A stretch of 64,000 bases of DNA from an uncultured Fretibacterium sp. Its GTDB lineage: Bacteria > Synergistota > Synergistia > Synergistales > Aminobacteriaceae. The stretch is taken from positions 7,231 to 71,230 of the forward strand of contig CALGHA010000011.1 in assembly GCA_937915835.1 (NCBI GenBank), in the 5' to 3' direction. The notes under the pieces are model-generated. The model searched no databases and was not told where the DNA came from. It saw nothing but the letters and a program-made list of their open reading frames with translations. Positions 50,040-59,087 of the stretch are shown piece after piece. Both the position numbers and the translations under genes were made by a program. Within the stretch, counting starts at the first letter, position 1. The number at the start of each line of letters is the position of its first letter.

Positions 50040-52763
50040 TTATAGCTTATAACATCCTGGCCCCTCAATTATGCTTACGCCTTCGCTCTTCGGAATAACC
50101 TGAATTTGTGCCGCAATGCGTTCTTTAAGGGCTTGGACGTGAGAGATTATGCCGATCATTCTTCCTTTACGTTTGACTTCACCGAGTGCGTCAAGAGCCG
50201 TGCTCATAGCGTCTTCGTCGAGAGTTCCGAACCCTTCATCGAGAAATAACGAGTCAACACGTGCTTTGCTCCCTGAAAACTGCGACAATCCCAGAGCTAG
50301 CGCAAGACTTATGATAAATCTTTCGCCTCCTGATAAATTTTCAGTTGGACGAATTTCTCCGGCTTGTTCGCTGTCAATCACGCTTAATTCAAGTTTTGCG
50401 TTGTTCGGAGTAATCTTTAATCTATAGCGTCCATTCATCGTTTGAAGATAAGAATTTGCGTTTTTCACGACGAGTTCAAGAGTAATTCTCTGCGCATAAA
50501 CCCTGAGTTTGTCGCCCTCAGATGAACCGATTAAATCATTGAGAGCCGCCCATCTGTTAGCTTTGACTTCCTGAGCTTCAAGTTCACGCTTCAAGTCGTC
50601 AATTTTTCCCTGCAAGGTCTGAATGTCCATTAGTTTTTGTGAGAGAACGGCGATATTCTCATTGAGAGCTTTAATTTTTCCCTCTTCGTCAGCAAATAAT
50701 TTTTCGGCCTCTTCAAGCGTAATTTTTTCAGGAGCTAACTTGCGTTTTTCGTCAAGTTTTCGTGAGATGTCATCGCTTAAAGCTATTAACTCGGTCATTC
50801 TCGTGTTGAGTTCATCGCGTCTATTCTTGAGTTTTGCTAATCTTTCAGCGTCAAGGCATGAAGCAAGAAAAGTTTGCTCGTCAATAAAATTCTGAGCTTT
50901 GAGCTTGGCAGTAAAGTCTGGTTCATCGATTTCAAGCTGTGACGAAATTTTGTCGAGATTTTCACGTTCTGGAGCAAGATTGCTTTTAGTCGTCTCAAGT
51001 TTGGCTTTAACTTCAGCTTTGCTTTTTTCGGCGGACTGAATTTTTTTATCGAGCAGGTTTAAATTGTCAGCCCATTCATTTACGCGCGGGATTACGTCTT
51101 CAACTTTGGTGATTTCGCCAATGTTTAACGAGTTCACAGCTTTCATGACTTCATCGCGGAGGGCTTTGCATTCCTCATGTTTAGCTTGCCAGTCAGCACG
51201 GAGCTTGTCGAGTTCATTTCTCGCGTTAGTCTCAGAAATTTTTGCGTCATTATATTCTTTCTGGGCTTTCTCATATAACGCTCGTAATCTGTCAACTTCT
51301 GAATTTGCCCGTCTCAATTTCTCGTCGATTTTCTCACTGAGCCTGAACAATTCTTCGGATTTCCCCGTTATTTCTCCTGAGCTTTCATGAGCGTGATTAA
51401 TTCCCGGATGTTCGATCGCGCCGCATAACGGACAAGGCTGGCCAGGCTGTAATATTGCTCGTTGTTCGTCTAAGACTGCTGAAGCTGTTTTTGCTCGGCT
51501 ATTCATGAGAGCTTCTAAGATTTCGCCGTGAGTTTTCAGAGCTTCGTCAACTTTTTGGCGTAAATTTTCGCGGGCTTCGTCTTTCTTCTGAGAATTGGCC
51601 TGTGAGAGTTCATATTTCTTCTTAGCTTGACAGCCTTCATCCTTGAGCTTCTTTTTTTCCCTGTCGGCTTTAGAGTAATTTTCAACGAGAGACTTTATTT
51701 TTTCCCTGACTGCATCGGCCGAATCCGTAATATCTCCTCTTAATCTCGCAAATTCTTCTTGAGCCTGAGGAAGATATTCTTCAATTTTCGCGAGTAATCC
51801 CCTATGAGCCGCGATTTCCTGTGTCATTCTTGAGCATTTTGCTTGAGACTGCTCCCGACTTTGCCGTAATGAAACCAGCTTTGAATAATCAAGTTTCAGA
51901 GTTTCCGCACGTTCTCCAGTTTCTAAGATAACTCGGTCATGTTCAAACTCGTCAAGTCTTCGTTGCTGAATTATAATCTCGTCCTGTCTAGTTCTCTGTT
52001 CTTCTTCGAGTTTGCGAATTTCCTTGAGAATGTCCCGCTGTGATTTCGTCGTTGAGTGTTGTAAATCGAGCGTCTGAATTTCCGAACGTTCCGCTTCAAG
52101 CTGTGAGTTAATCTCCTCTTCACTGTCTGAACTTATCAACGCTTCATTCTCGCTCAGACGTAAATTTATATCTCTCAGTGAAGCCGTCTCACTTTTGCTC
52201 CTCTGGAAGACACGCCGGGATATTTCGCTGTAAATCTTCGTTCCTGTTATGAGTTCAAGGATTTCTGCGCGTTCGTTCTTGTCAGCCTTAAGGAACTTGT
52301 CAAAATTTCCCTGCTCAAGCATCATTGCTCGGGTAAATCTCATGAAGTCCATTCCCGTTAATCTTATAATTTCCTGTTGAGTTTTCTGCGTCTGTGTAGT
52401 TATGGGAATGTGAGTATTTTCATCGGATAAATGATGATCCGGCGGCTGAAGTTCTCCGTTTTTTCTTGACTGGCCCCACTTGCTCGTGAATTTTCCCTGT
52501 TCGGTCTCAAACGTAACTTGAGCAAAGCATTCATCCTCGCCAATCGATAAAATTTCGTTCGTCGATTTATTTACTCGCGTCAATCTCGAAGTTCTCCCGT
52601 AAAGTGCAAGACAGACAGCGTCAAAAATCGTAGTCTTTCCTGCTCCGGTCGGGCCTGTAATCGCGAAAATTCCGTTTGAAGCATAAACTTTATCGGTCAA
52701 GTCAATGTGCCATTCGCCGCGAAGTGAATTAAGGTTGCGAAATCTTACGTCTAAAATTTTCAT
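50040..52763 (-). CDS. sbcC: Exonuclease SbcC subunit
   Basis: The 907-residue SMC-like ATPase has an N-terminal Walker A (AITGPTGAGKTTIFDAVCLA) and FTRAMMLEQGNFDKFLKADK. Long coiled-coil arms flank a zinc hook (QPCPLCGAIEHPG, with C-P-L-C). The C-terminal half has the signature ENLSGGERFIISLALALGLS, Walker B DSLFLDEGFGTLDEDAMS and the switch His in GIISHVQAL. With SbcD it cleaves hairpins and processes DNA ends, which may matter for the palindromes in this genome. Its start overlaps the sbcD stop by four bases. Confidence 0.95.
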   Translation of the reverse strand: MKILDVRFRNLNSLRGEWHIDLTDKVYASNGIFAITGPTGAGKTTIFDAVCLALYGRTSRLTRVNKSTNEILSIGEDECFAQVTFETEQGKFTSKWGQSRKNGELQPPDHHLSDENTHIPITTQTQKTQQEIIRLTGMDFMRFTRAMMLEQGNFDKFLKADKNERAEILELITGTKIYSEISRRVFQRSKSETASLRDINLRLSENEALISSDSEEEINSQLEAERSEIQTLDLQHSTTKSQRDILKEIRKLEEEQRTRQDEIIIQQRRLDEFEHDRVILETGERAETLKLDYSKLVSLRQSREQSQAKCSRMTQEIAAHRGLLAKIEEYLPQAQEEFARLRGDITDSADAVREKIKSLVENYSKADREKKKLKDEGCQAKKKYELSQANSQKKDEARENLRQKVDEALKTHGEILEALMNSRAKTASAVLDEQRAILQPGQPCPLCGAIEHPGINHAHESSGEITGKSEELFRLSEKIDEKLRRANSEVDRLRALYEKAQKEYNDAKISETNARNELDKLRADWQAKHEECKALRDEVMKAVNSLNIGEITKVEDVIPRVNEWADNLNLLDKKIQSAEKSKAEVKAKLETTKSNLAPERENLDKISSQLEIDEPDFTAKLKAQNFIDEQTFLASCLDAERLAKLKNRRDELNTRMTELIALSDDISRKLDEKRKLAPEKITLEEAEKLFADEEGKIKALNENIAVLSQKLMDIQTLQGKIDDLKRELEAQEVKANRWAALNDLIGSSEGDKLRVYAQRITLELVVKNANSYLQTMNGRYRLKITPNNAKLELSVIDSEQAGEIRPTENLSGGERFIISLALALGLSQFSGSKARVDSLFLDEGFGTLDEDAMSTALDALGEVKRKGRMIGIISHVQALKERIAAQIQVIPKSEGVSIIEGPGCYKL

Positions 52764-53989
52764 TTGGCGTCTCCTGTGTCTATGTCGTGAAGAATTTCTT
52801 TATACATTGTCATGAACTCGGTTTTATCGTTATCCGAAAAATCTTTATGAGCTAATATTTCCTCGAAGATTTTTTCAGGTGAGAAGTCATCAAGTCCATT
52901 CTCAACGTGAATATCATAAAATTTGTCAATCTCGCGCTTTGTGTTTAAGTCCTGTACGCTCAAAATCTCGATTAACGGGAAATCCTTTGCGTAATCGTTC
53001 AAGTTTTTCTGTAAGTCAGCGATAATATTTTCTCCTGTGTAAGAGACTTCAAGCCATATAGAAATATTCTCTTCGGCCAATTTCTTGATTTTCGCGTAAA
53101 TTTCATCGAGGCTTCCTGAAACTCTCTCTAATCTCTGGAAAATTGGAACTGGGACTTGCTTAATATTCGTTAAATTTTTTCCGTCGAGTTCAAGAATACA
53201 GACTGACTTTTTGCGTTCAGTTTCTCCGAATGTCATAGGGATTGGCGACCCGCTGTAACGGATATTCTCTCGTCCAACAAACTGGGGAGAATGTAAATGT
53301 CCTAAAGCCGTGTAAGTCAAGAACTTCGGGAAAATTTCCGTGCTGATCTGAACGGCTGTTCCGACATAAAGTGAGCGAACTCCTTCGTCCTTGTTGTAAT
53401 TTCCTCCTTGAACAAAGAGATGTCCCATTGCGATTACTGGCAAATCTTGAGAATATTCCTGAGCTTTAGCAAAAACTTTTTCGTAATGAGATTTTATTCC
53501 GTCTGATAAAGCCTTATCGATGGCGTGAAAGTCATCATCAGCAGTAACGGTCCGAACATCTTTATCATGCAAGAAAGGAACTGCGCACACAACGAGTTCA
53601 AGATTTCCGGAGTCGTCGCGTAATTCAATAACTTCATCAGCCGGATTTTCGCAAGCACAGCCAATTACGTGAATTTTGCAGAGTTTTAATAATTCAGCCG
53701 GGGCATCAATGAAAGCTGGGGAGTCGTGATTGCCGGAAGTTATAACGACGTGGCGGCATGAGGAGGATTTTGTGATTTTGCTTAAGAACGAGTAATATAA
53801 ATTTTGCGCTTGAACAGAAGGGTTTGTGTTGTCGAAAATATCTCCGGCGACTAAGAGCGTGTCAATATTTTCCGTGTTAATTAAATCTTCGAGCCAGTCA
53901 AAAAACTTCTTGAACTCCTCGTATCTATCATGTTCCTTAAGTTTTCGGCCAATGTGCCAGTCTGATGTGTGCAAAACTTTTTTTATCAT
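52760..53989 (-). CDS. sbcD: Exonuclease SbcD subunit
   Basis: The 409-residue Mre11-type nuclease has phosphoesterase motifs LHTSDWHIGRKL, DTLLVAGDIFDN, VVITSGNHDSPA, VIAMGHLF and YTALGHLHSPQ, which hold the two metal ions. The C-terminal part is the capping and DNA-binding region. It pairs with SbcC. ATG 53989 has GAGGTG upstream. A terminator for the next gene lies just beyond its 5' end. Confidence 0.95.
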   Translation of the reverse strand: MIKKVLHTSDWHIGRKLKEHDRYEEFKKFFDWLEDLINTENIDTLLVAGDIFDNTNPSVQAQNLYYSFLSKITKSSSCRHVVITSGNHDSPAFIDAPAELLKLCKIHVIGCACENPADEVIELRDDSGNLELVVCAVPFLHDKDVRTVTADDDFHAIDKALSDGIKSHYEKVFAKAQEYSQDLPVIAMGHLFVQGGNYNKDEGVRSLYVGTAVQISTEIFPKFLTYTALGHLHSPQFVGRENIRYSGSPIPMTFGETERKKSVCILELDGKNLTNIKQVPVPIFQRLERVSGSLDEIYAKIKKLAEENISIWLEVSYTGENIIADLQKNLNDYAKDFPLIEILSVQDLNTKREIDKFYDIHVENGLDDFSPEKIFEEILAHKDFSDNDKTEFMTMYKEILHDIDTGDAK

Positions 53990-54018
53990 GCTTTCACCTC
54001 AAGTTTATTATACCTGAG

Positions 54019-54056
54019 CGCAAAAAAATAACCCCGCAGAGTTTTCCACGGGGCCT
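54019..54056 (-). terminator. Intrinsic terminator after the GT87-like gene
   Basis: CCCCG and CGGGG (54032-54053) form a stem. On the minus strand it is followed by TTATTTTTTTG, ending the trio at 54069-56806. Confidence 0.65.
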
Positions 54057-54068
54057 GTTTATTGATTA

Positions 54069-55277
54069 TTAATTTTTCTGTTTCCTGCTTGTTAGGCTGA
54101 ATAAGATTATGAAAGCTATGATGATTAACCCTAAGTAGCCAAATGTCAAGGCAAAAGATTTTTCATTCGCTTCAGGGAAACGGCCTAATATAAGATAAAA
54201 AAATACTTTACTGCTTAAATTTCTGAAGCCATTCATAAAAAGACATATTCCGAACCAGAACAAGCGCTGATAAAATTTTTCGGATTTCATCATGAAATAC
54301 AGGCATACAGCAATTGGAAATAGTAAAGTGTAAAAATTTGTATTTGTTGAGTAACACCAAAAAGCTGTAAAGATATACCCAAAACAAAGACTAAAATCTT
54401 TAGGTGCATTATTTTTATTTTCATGAGATGAATAATACATACATATTGCCGTTAAAATTATTCCTGTCGCCATACTGCAAAACATAGAGACTGAAGAATT
54501 GCTGATTAACGTTGCAAAAATTCCTGAAGAATGTTGTCCAATAATATTCAAGTATGCAAATTCTTCCAACAACTTTATCATTCCGCTTCCAGTTAAGACA
54601 GAAGCATAAAACCAAGCCGCAATATCAACTACAGCAGCAATAATTAGCGGCAAAAACTTCTTTTGAAGTAAAAACGCAAAACAAATTAGAGCTGCATCTT
54701 GAGGTTTACTCATTGCAATTCCAAGAAGTAAGCCTGTAATAACAGGATAACTATCGCATAATATCCAGGCCAGCAAAAGCATACAGCTTATAATTCCGCT
54801 TGCATTCCTAGCATTAATCGCAGATAGAAAATTAGTAGAACCTAATGCAATTACAATCAGTAAAAATACAAATCTTTTGTCGTCATAAATTTTTTCTGCC
54901 TTGAAATATAAGCATATTAAAACAACAACAAGAGAAACTACGCATAAAATTAAGAAACATAACTTTGCTTTGTCAAGACTTATAAATCCGAGATAGTACA
55001 CGTTTCCGAGGATTAATCCCCAAGGTGTAGCACCCCAGGCAGGATCTAATGCACCAATATCTTGTACTGCTTCAGGAATTTCCTGAGTTATCATGTTCAA
55101 ATATGGATCAAATCCACGCAAGGTATAAGCTAATATCTTCCAATGCATAACATTATCTCCGCCGCGAAATTGTTTAGCTTCCATGATAATTAATACAACG
55201 ATCGAAAAAATAGTAAATAACCACGCAACACATGTGTAAAAATAATACTCGTAACTGTCTTTTTGCAGTTTCAACAA
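54069..55277 (-). CDS. Polytopic glycosyltransferase, GT87-like
   Basis: The 402-residue protein has about nine to ten membrane segments and a short loop after the first one with GGDNVMHWKILAYTLRGFDP, where acidic residues would sit as in polyprenyl-phosphate-sugar-dependent GT-C enzymes. WGATPWGLILGNVYYLGF and GLLLGIAMSKPQDAALICFA resemble GT87 (mannosyl/arabinosyl-type) transferases. The assignment is weak by sequence alone but fits the two upstream genes, which look like a pathway for a polyprenyl-phosphate-pentose donor. TTG 55277 has AAGGAAG upstream. Confidence 0.55.
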   Translation of the reverse strand: MLKLQKDSYEYYFYTCVAWLFTIFSIVVLIIMEAKQFRGGDNVMHWKILAYTLRGFDPYLNMITQEIPEAVQDIGALDPAWGATPWGLILGNVYYLGFISLDKAKLCFLILCVVSLVVVLICLYFKAEKIYDDKRFVFLLIVIALGSTNFLSAINARNASGIISCMLLLAWILCDSYPVITGLLLGIAMSKPQDAALICFAFLLQKKFLPLIIAAVVDIAAWFYASVLTGSGMIKLLEEFAYLNIIGQHSSGIFATLISNSSVSMFCSMATGIILTAICMYYSSHENKNNAPKDFSLCFGYIFTAFWCYSTNTNFYTLLFPIAVCLYFMMKSEKFYQRLFWFGICLFMNGFRNLSSKVFFYLILGRFPEANEKSFALTFGYLGLIIIAFIILFSLTSRKQKN

Positions 55278-55289
55278 TAAGACTTCCTT

Positions 55290-55910
55290 TCAGCAAAAAT
55301 TTTTCACAAACTCTTTAACATCAGCATAATCAATTCCGGCTCTTCCCGCGCATTCCCCATCACGATCGTAACGGTCGCCGACGTAAAGAATATTTTGTGC
55401 ATTCAGCTTTAATTCCCTGATTATTCGCAACAACCCTGAAGCACTAGGTTTCATGCAATTAATAAATCCGTCATTGCTCCAGTAATATTTATCAGGCTCA
55501 AAATTTAGCGCTCTCAACTTCTCTTTCACAGGATAATCTGAGTAGACAATTATAATTTTCCCGGATGTTTGTAACTCCTTCAGCTTTGACAATAATTTTT
55601 TCCGCCGAAAAGTTTTTACAAGTTTCAAGGGTTTATTATTCATCCATGAGTTTATAATTCTCTCTGTCTCGTCAGGCCGAAGCCCGAATATCCTTGATGT
55701 CTCGTTAATCTGCCTTGCGTGAAAATCCTCGTCATCATTCCTGAAAAGTTTTTCCCGAAGTTCGCGATATTTCAGCACAGCCAGAAGCTCACGATATTTC
55801 ATCGGTCTCAAGACATAATGCATAATCATCCAGACGGCCATAAAAATTCTCACGGGCAATTGATGATAAAGAGTTCCGTCAAGGTCAAAAATTAACGTCT
55901 CATAATTCAT
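55290..55910 (-). CDS. HAD-superfamily phosphatase
   Basis: The 206-residue HAD protein has motif I LIFDLDGTLYHQLP, motif II IIIVYSDYPVKEKL (Ser), motif III Lys in NCMKPSASGLLR and motif IV ILYVGDRYDRDG. The cap is small and helical. The gene overlaps the UbiA-like gene by four bases, so it probably removes the phosphate from polyprenyl-phosphoryl-5-phosphoribose made by that enzyme. In mycobacteria this step is done by a PAP2-type protein; a HAD phosphatase taking its place is an inference from gene order. Confidence 0.75.
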   Translation of the reverse strand: MNYETLIFDLDGTLYHQLPVRIFMAVWMIMHYVLRPMKYRELLAVLKYRELREKLFRNDDEDFHARQINETSRIFGLRPDETERIINSWMNNKPLKLVKTFRRKKLLSKLKELQTSGKIIIVYSDYPVKEKLRALNFEPDKYYWSNDGFINCMKPSASGLLRIIRELKLNAQNILYVGDRYDRDGECAGRAGIDYADVKEFVKNFC

Positions 55911-56806
55911 AGTTTGATTAGTTCACTCCCGGTAAAAATTTTCAGAACAGGAATATTCATCATCATTAACAGCGTGAATATAATAATCAAGGCAGCGCAG
56001 TAAATCATAAGTCCTCGTTCGTGATAAAGTTTCTCGGGTTTCTGAACGGCAGAATCATTCTTGAATGACAGTGTGAAGTAATAACAGAACAGGCCAATCA
56101 TTACCGGCACGAACAAGACTAATTCGACGCGATACTTGATGAGAAAAATTCCTGTGAAGAAGACCGAACACATAGCGTAAAAGAATGAGCTTACCAGTAA
56201 AAATTTTTCCGTGTAGAACCTGAAAGATTTACGGTATTTCCCGGCGAGTTCAGGGTCATCAATCATTCTGTATTCAGCGTAACGTTTCACGGCCATCAAG
56301 AAAGCTCCTCCCATCCAATAGCCTAAAATTAAGCTGCAAGGAGGTAATGTGTCAGCTGAGATTATGAACCAGCCGGCGAGAAGTCTGATTGCGTTATTGA
56401 TTGACTCGCTCAGGACATCAAGGACGGGAATATCTTTTGTCCTCATAGGCTCAACATTGTAAATAATTCCCATCAGCCAGAGCCAAGCTATTACGACGAA
56501 AAAGGGGAAATTTACGCTCAAAGCCAGCATAAAACCTGCGAGAGTAAGAATGAGCCACATTGACCAGATAATTTTGGGGTTGACATCTTGAGATACTAAA
56601 CTTCGAAATTTCTTGACGGGATGAAATTTATCGAACTTTGCATCAAGATATTCATTAATTACGTAATTGGCCGAAGCTATAAGACACGTAGAGATGAAAC
56701 CTGCTAAAAATTTTGTAAGTGAAAAAGTTCCTGTGTGAGTGAGAAATTTTGCGCAAATAATTCCGGGAAGAATAAAGAATTGTTTTATCCAATGATCAAG
56801 TCTCAA
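55907..56806 (-). CDS. UbiA-family prenyltransferase, decaprenyl-phosphate phosphoribosyltransferase type
   Basis: The 299-residue membrane enzyme has LRLDHWIKQFFILPGIICAK at the start, the first Asp-rich motif in ANYVINEYLDAKFDKFHPVK, and a second one near VDPELAGKYRKSF-like MIDDPELAGKYRKSFRFY. The pattern (L-R-x-x-x-W-I-K-x-x-F) is that of enzymes that add 5-phosphoribose to polyprenyl phosphate. The annotated start is TTG 56806 without a ribosome site. Just upstream, ATG-TTT-ATG-TCA-AAA would give the expected N-terminus if one more A were present, so the true start may be lost by a one-base deletion. A 7-bp tandem repeat lies 20 bases upstream. Confidence 0.75.
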   Translation of the reverse strand: MRLDHWIKQFFILPGIICAKFLTHTGTFSLTKFLAGFISTCLIASANYVINEYLDAKFDKFHPVKKFRSLVSQDVNPKIIWSMWLILTLAGFMLALSVNFPFFVVIAWLWLMGIIYNVEPMRTKDIPVLDVLSESINNAIRLLAGWFIISADTLPPCSLILGYWMGGAFLMAVKRYAEYRMIDDPELAGKYRKSFRFYTEKFLLVSSFFYAMCSVFFTGIFLIKYRVELVLFVPVMIGLFCYYFTLSFKNDSAVQKPEKLYHERGLMIYCAALIIIFTLLMMMNIPVLKIFTGSELIKL

Positions 56807-56825
56807 AATTTTGACATAAACATAG

Positions 56826-56867
56826 GCTTCTTGCTTCTTGCTTCTTGCTTCTTGCTTCTTGCTTCTT
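56826..56867. repeat. Six perfect tandem copies of a 7-bp unit
   Basis: GCTTCTT is repeated six times without change on the plus strand. It is 20 bases upstream of the UbiA-like gene, on its 5' side. Seven bases is not a multiple of three, so any change in copy number would shift a frame running through it or alter promoter spacing. Confidence 0.95.
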
Positions 56868-57000
56868 ATTAATTTTTAAGTTTAGCATATTTTTCAAATT
56901 TTATCATCGTCCATTCATTGGGAATGTAATTAATCCTGTACAAATTTTAATACCTGTTGTATTTTGACGCTATAAAATTTTAACATGCAGGTGAATTATT

Positions 57001-57771
57001 TTGTCCTGGAATATCTCTCAGCTATTTATAATTTGTCCGTTAATATTTATCGGCGGCGTAATTGACGCAATCGGAGGAGGCGGAGGCTTAATCACTCTTC
57101 CTGCTTTCTTAATCGCAGGTTTCCCCGTTCATGTCTCAATCGGCACAAACAAAGTCAGCTCAGCAATGGGAACGTCAATTGCTTTCTACAAGTTCATGCG
57201 CGACGGTTATATGCCCCTGAAGCTCTCTTTATGCGGGGTGATTTTCGCGTTAACAGGTTCATCACTCGGAGCACGAACAGCATTATTAATCAGCGATTAC
57301 GCCTTCAAGATTTTAATGCTCGCAATCCTCCCGATAACGGCTTTTTACGTCTTTCGTTCACAAAACTTACTCAGAGAAGAGAAAAATACACAAGATTACA
57401 TTAACACTAAGACTTATATTATCTGCATACTTGTAGCGTTCTTCATGGGATTTTACGACGGATTTTACGGGCCTGGAGCTGGAACTTTCATGCTACTTTT
57501 ATTGGCCGGAGCCGCAAAATTGAGCGTTCAGAAAGCTAACGGAGTTACGAAGGCTATAAATTTCTCTACGAACGTTGCCGCAATCGCTGTATATTTCATG
57601 AATGGAAAAGTAATTTTGCCGCTTGGAATTACTGCAGGATGCTTCAGCATAATGGGAAATTACATCGGAGCAAGATTTTTCGAGAAGGGAGGAGCTAAAG
57701 CTGTTAGACCTGTAATTTTGATTGTGCTATCATTATTTTTCATCAGAGTAATTTATGACTTATTATTTTAA
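57001..57771 (+). CDS. TSUP (TauE/SafE-type) membrane carrier
   Basis: The 256-residue carrier has about eight membrane segments. The family repeat is present: FIGGVIDAIGGGGGLITLPA, FPVHVSIGTNKVSSAMGTSI and the second-half GFYDGFYGPGAGTFMLLLLA with VTKAINFSTNVAA. It exports or imports sulfite, sulfonates or small organic acids. The start is TTG 57001 with CAGGTG upstream. The following nuclease gene lies 20 bases downstream. Confidence 0.9.
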   Translation: MSWNISQLFIICPLIFIGGVIDAIGGGGGLITLPAFLIAGFPVHVSIGTNKVSSAMGTSIAFYKFMRDGYMPLKLSLCGVIFALTGSSLGARTALLISDYAFKILMLAILPITAFYVFRSQNLLREEKNTQDYINTKTYIICILVAFFMGFYDGFYGPGAGTFMLLLLAGAAKLSVQKANGVTKAINFSTNVAAIAVYFMNGKVILPLGITAGCFSIMGNYIGARFFEKGGAKAVRPVILIVLSLFFIRVIYDLLF

Positions 57772-57791
57772 CGTGAAAGGATTTGATTTAA

Positions 57792-58424
57792 TTGCGTAAG
57801 TTTTTAGCGTTATTACTCGTTCTCGTTCTGGCTACAACGGCTCTTGCTCATCCCGGAAAACTCGACAAGAACGGCGGACATTACGACAAGGAAACCGGAG
57901 AATATCATTATCACAAAGGCCCGAATGCCCTCGAAACTCTGGAGATTAGGCGTAACACAGTCTACAAAGCTAAGATTGAGCGTGTTGTTGACGGAGATAC
58001 AGCGATCGTTTCATTCTTATTCGACGACGGCAAAAAGTATCAGAAAGAACGCGTGAGATTTTTGGGCGTTGATACTCCTGAAACAGTTCACCCGAATAAA
58101 CCCGTTCAGTATTACGGCAAGGAAGCAAGCGACTTTACGAAAGCTCAGCTCACTGACAAAACCGTTTGGCTTCAGACTGATGTCGGCGTAATGGATCGCT
58201 ATAACAGAATGCTCGCGTATGTTTGGCTCAAGGAACCCAGCGAGAAGGATTTAGACAACGAAAAAGCTATTCGGGCTAACATGTTTAACGCGAGATTATT
58301 GCTCGATGGTTATGCTCAGGTTATGACGGTTCAGCCGAACTCGAGATACTCAAACTTATTCGTTCATTTCCAGCGTGAAGCTCGTGAACAAAGCAAAGGC
58401 CTCTGGGGTAAAGAGCCGGAATAA
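57792..58424 (+). CDS. Secreted thermonuclease-like protein with YHYH motif
   Basis: The 210-residue protein starts at TTG 57792, with GAAAGG upstream, and a signal peptide (RKFLALLLVLVLATTALA). A short His-rich YHYH segment follows (LDKNGGHYDKETGEYHYHKG). The rest is a staphylococcal nuclease (SNase) domain: KAKIERVVDGDTAIVSF, VRFLGVDTPETVHPN (active-site Asp), YGKEASDFTKAQL, DRYNRMLAYVWL and LLLDGYAQVM. It should cleave DNA or RNA outside the inner membrane with calcium. The catalytic Arg, Glu and Asp positions are present. Confidence 0.85.
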   Translation: MRKFLALLLVLVLATTALAHPGKLDKNGGHYDKETGEYHYHKGPNALETLEIRRNTVYKAKIERVVDGDTAIVSFLFDDGKKYQKERVRFLGVDTPETVHPNKPVQYYGKEASDFTKAQLTDKTVWLQTDVGVMDRYNRMLAYVWLKEPSEKDLDNEKAIRANMFNARLLLDGYAQVMTVQPNSRYSNLFVHFQREAREQSKGLWGKEPE

Positions 58425-58438
58425 TTATGAAACTTTTT

Positions 58439-58468
58439 CAAGCCGTCCATTTCGGGCGGTTTTTATTT
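58439..58468 (+). terminator. Intrinsic terminator after the nuclease gene
   Basis: GCCGTCC (58442-58448) pairs with GGGCGGT (58454-58460) around ATTTC, followed by TTTTATTTTG. Confidence 0.7.
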
Positions 58469-59053
58469 TGGCTTTGAGACGTAAATATTCCCATCGATAA
58501 AATATCGCCATAACAAATTTTTATACTCTTCAGCGTAATCAATATTAATTCTCGGTGAAGTCTTAACGCAAAAATCTCTTCGCTCGTCGTCAAGGATAAA
58601 TAACTTTTCCCCGCATAAATCATCGCCGTAATTTTCCCGAGTAATCCCCATTGCCGCACATAATTTTCCCGGCCCATTGCATAAATTAATCTTGTTGCGA
58701 GTTTTTCTCCTCGTCATCATGAGTTCAAGGCCTTCAATGGGTTCAAGCGCACGAATTAATACAGCTTCAGGCTTCCCCGCGAAATTGGCCGTAACGTTGA
58801 AGCATGAATACATCCCGTAAATCATATAGACATACGCAAATCCGCCGTCAGCAAACATAATCTCCGTTCTGGAAGTCCTCTTGTTGTTGTAAGAATGAGC
58901 GGCTTTATCCTCCGGGCCTTTGTAGGCTTCAGTCTCGACGATTAAGCCCGAAGTTATACCGTCAAGTGATGAATGAACTAAAATTTTCCCAAGCAACTCA
59001 CGAGCGAGAATATTTGCGTCTCTGGTGTAAAACTCTCTGAGTAATTTTTTCAT
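58463..59053 (-). CDS. mpg: 3-methyladenine DNA glycosylase (AAG/MPG type)
   Basis: The protein of about 196 residues has LARELLGKILVHSSLDGITS, IVETEAYKGPEDKAAHSYNN (catalytic Glu), RTSRTEIMFADGGFAYVYMI, YGMYSCFNVTANFAGKPEAV and LCNGPGKLCAAMGI-type NLCNGPGKLCAAMGITRENY. It removes alkylated bases such as 3-methyladenine. The frame is open to 59128, but the family start is ATG 59053. It is divergent from the PP2C gene, the two ATGs being 34 bases apart. Confidence 0.93.
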   Translation of the reverse strand: MKKLLREFYTRDANILARELLGKILVHSSLDGITSGLIVETEAYKGPEDKAAHSYNNKRTSRTEIMFADGGFAYVYMIYGMYSCFNVTANFAGKPEAVLIRALEPIEGLELMMTRRKTRNKINLCNGPGKLCAAMGITRENYGDDLCGEKLFILDDERRDFCVKTSPRINIDYAEEYKNLLWRYFIDGNIYVSKPK

Positions 59054-59087
59054 GATGATATTATACTTTTCGGCAGGTGATAAATTT

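Noticed and set aside
56826..56867. CRISPR-like array
   Set aside because: The units are 7 bp without spacers; this is a simple tandem repeat.
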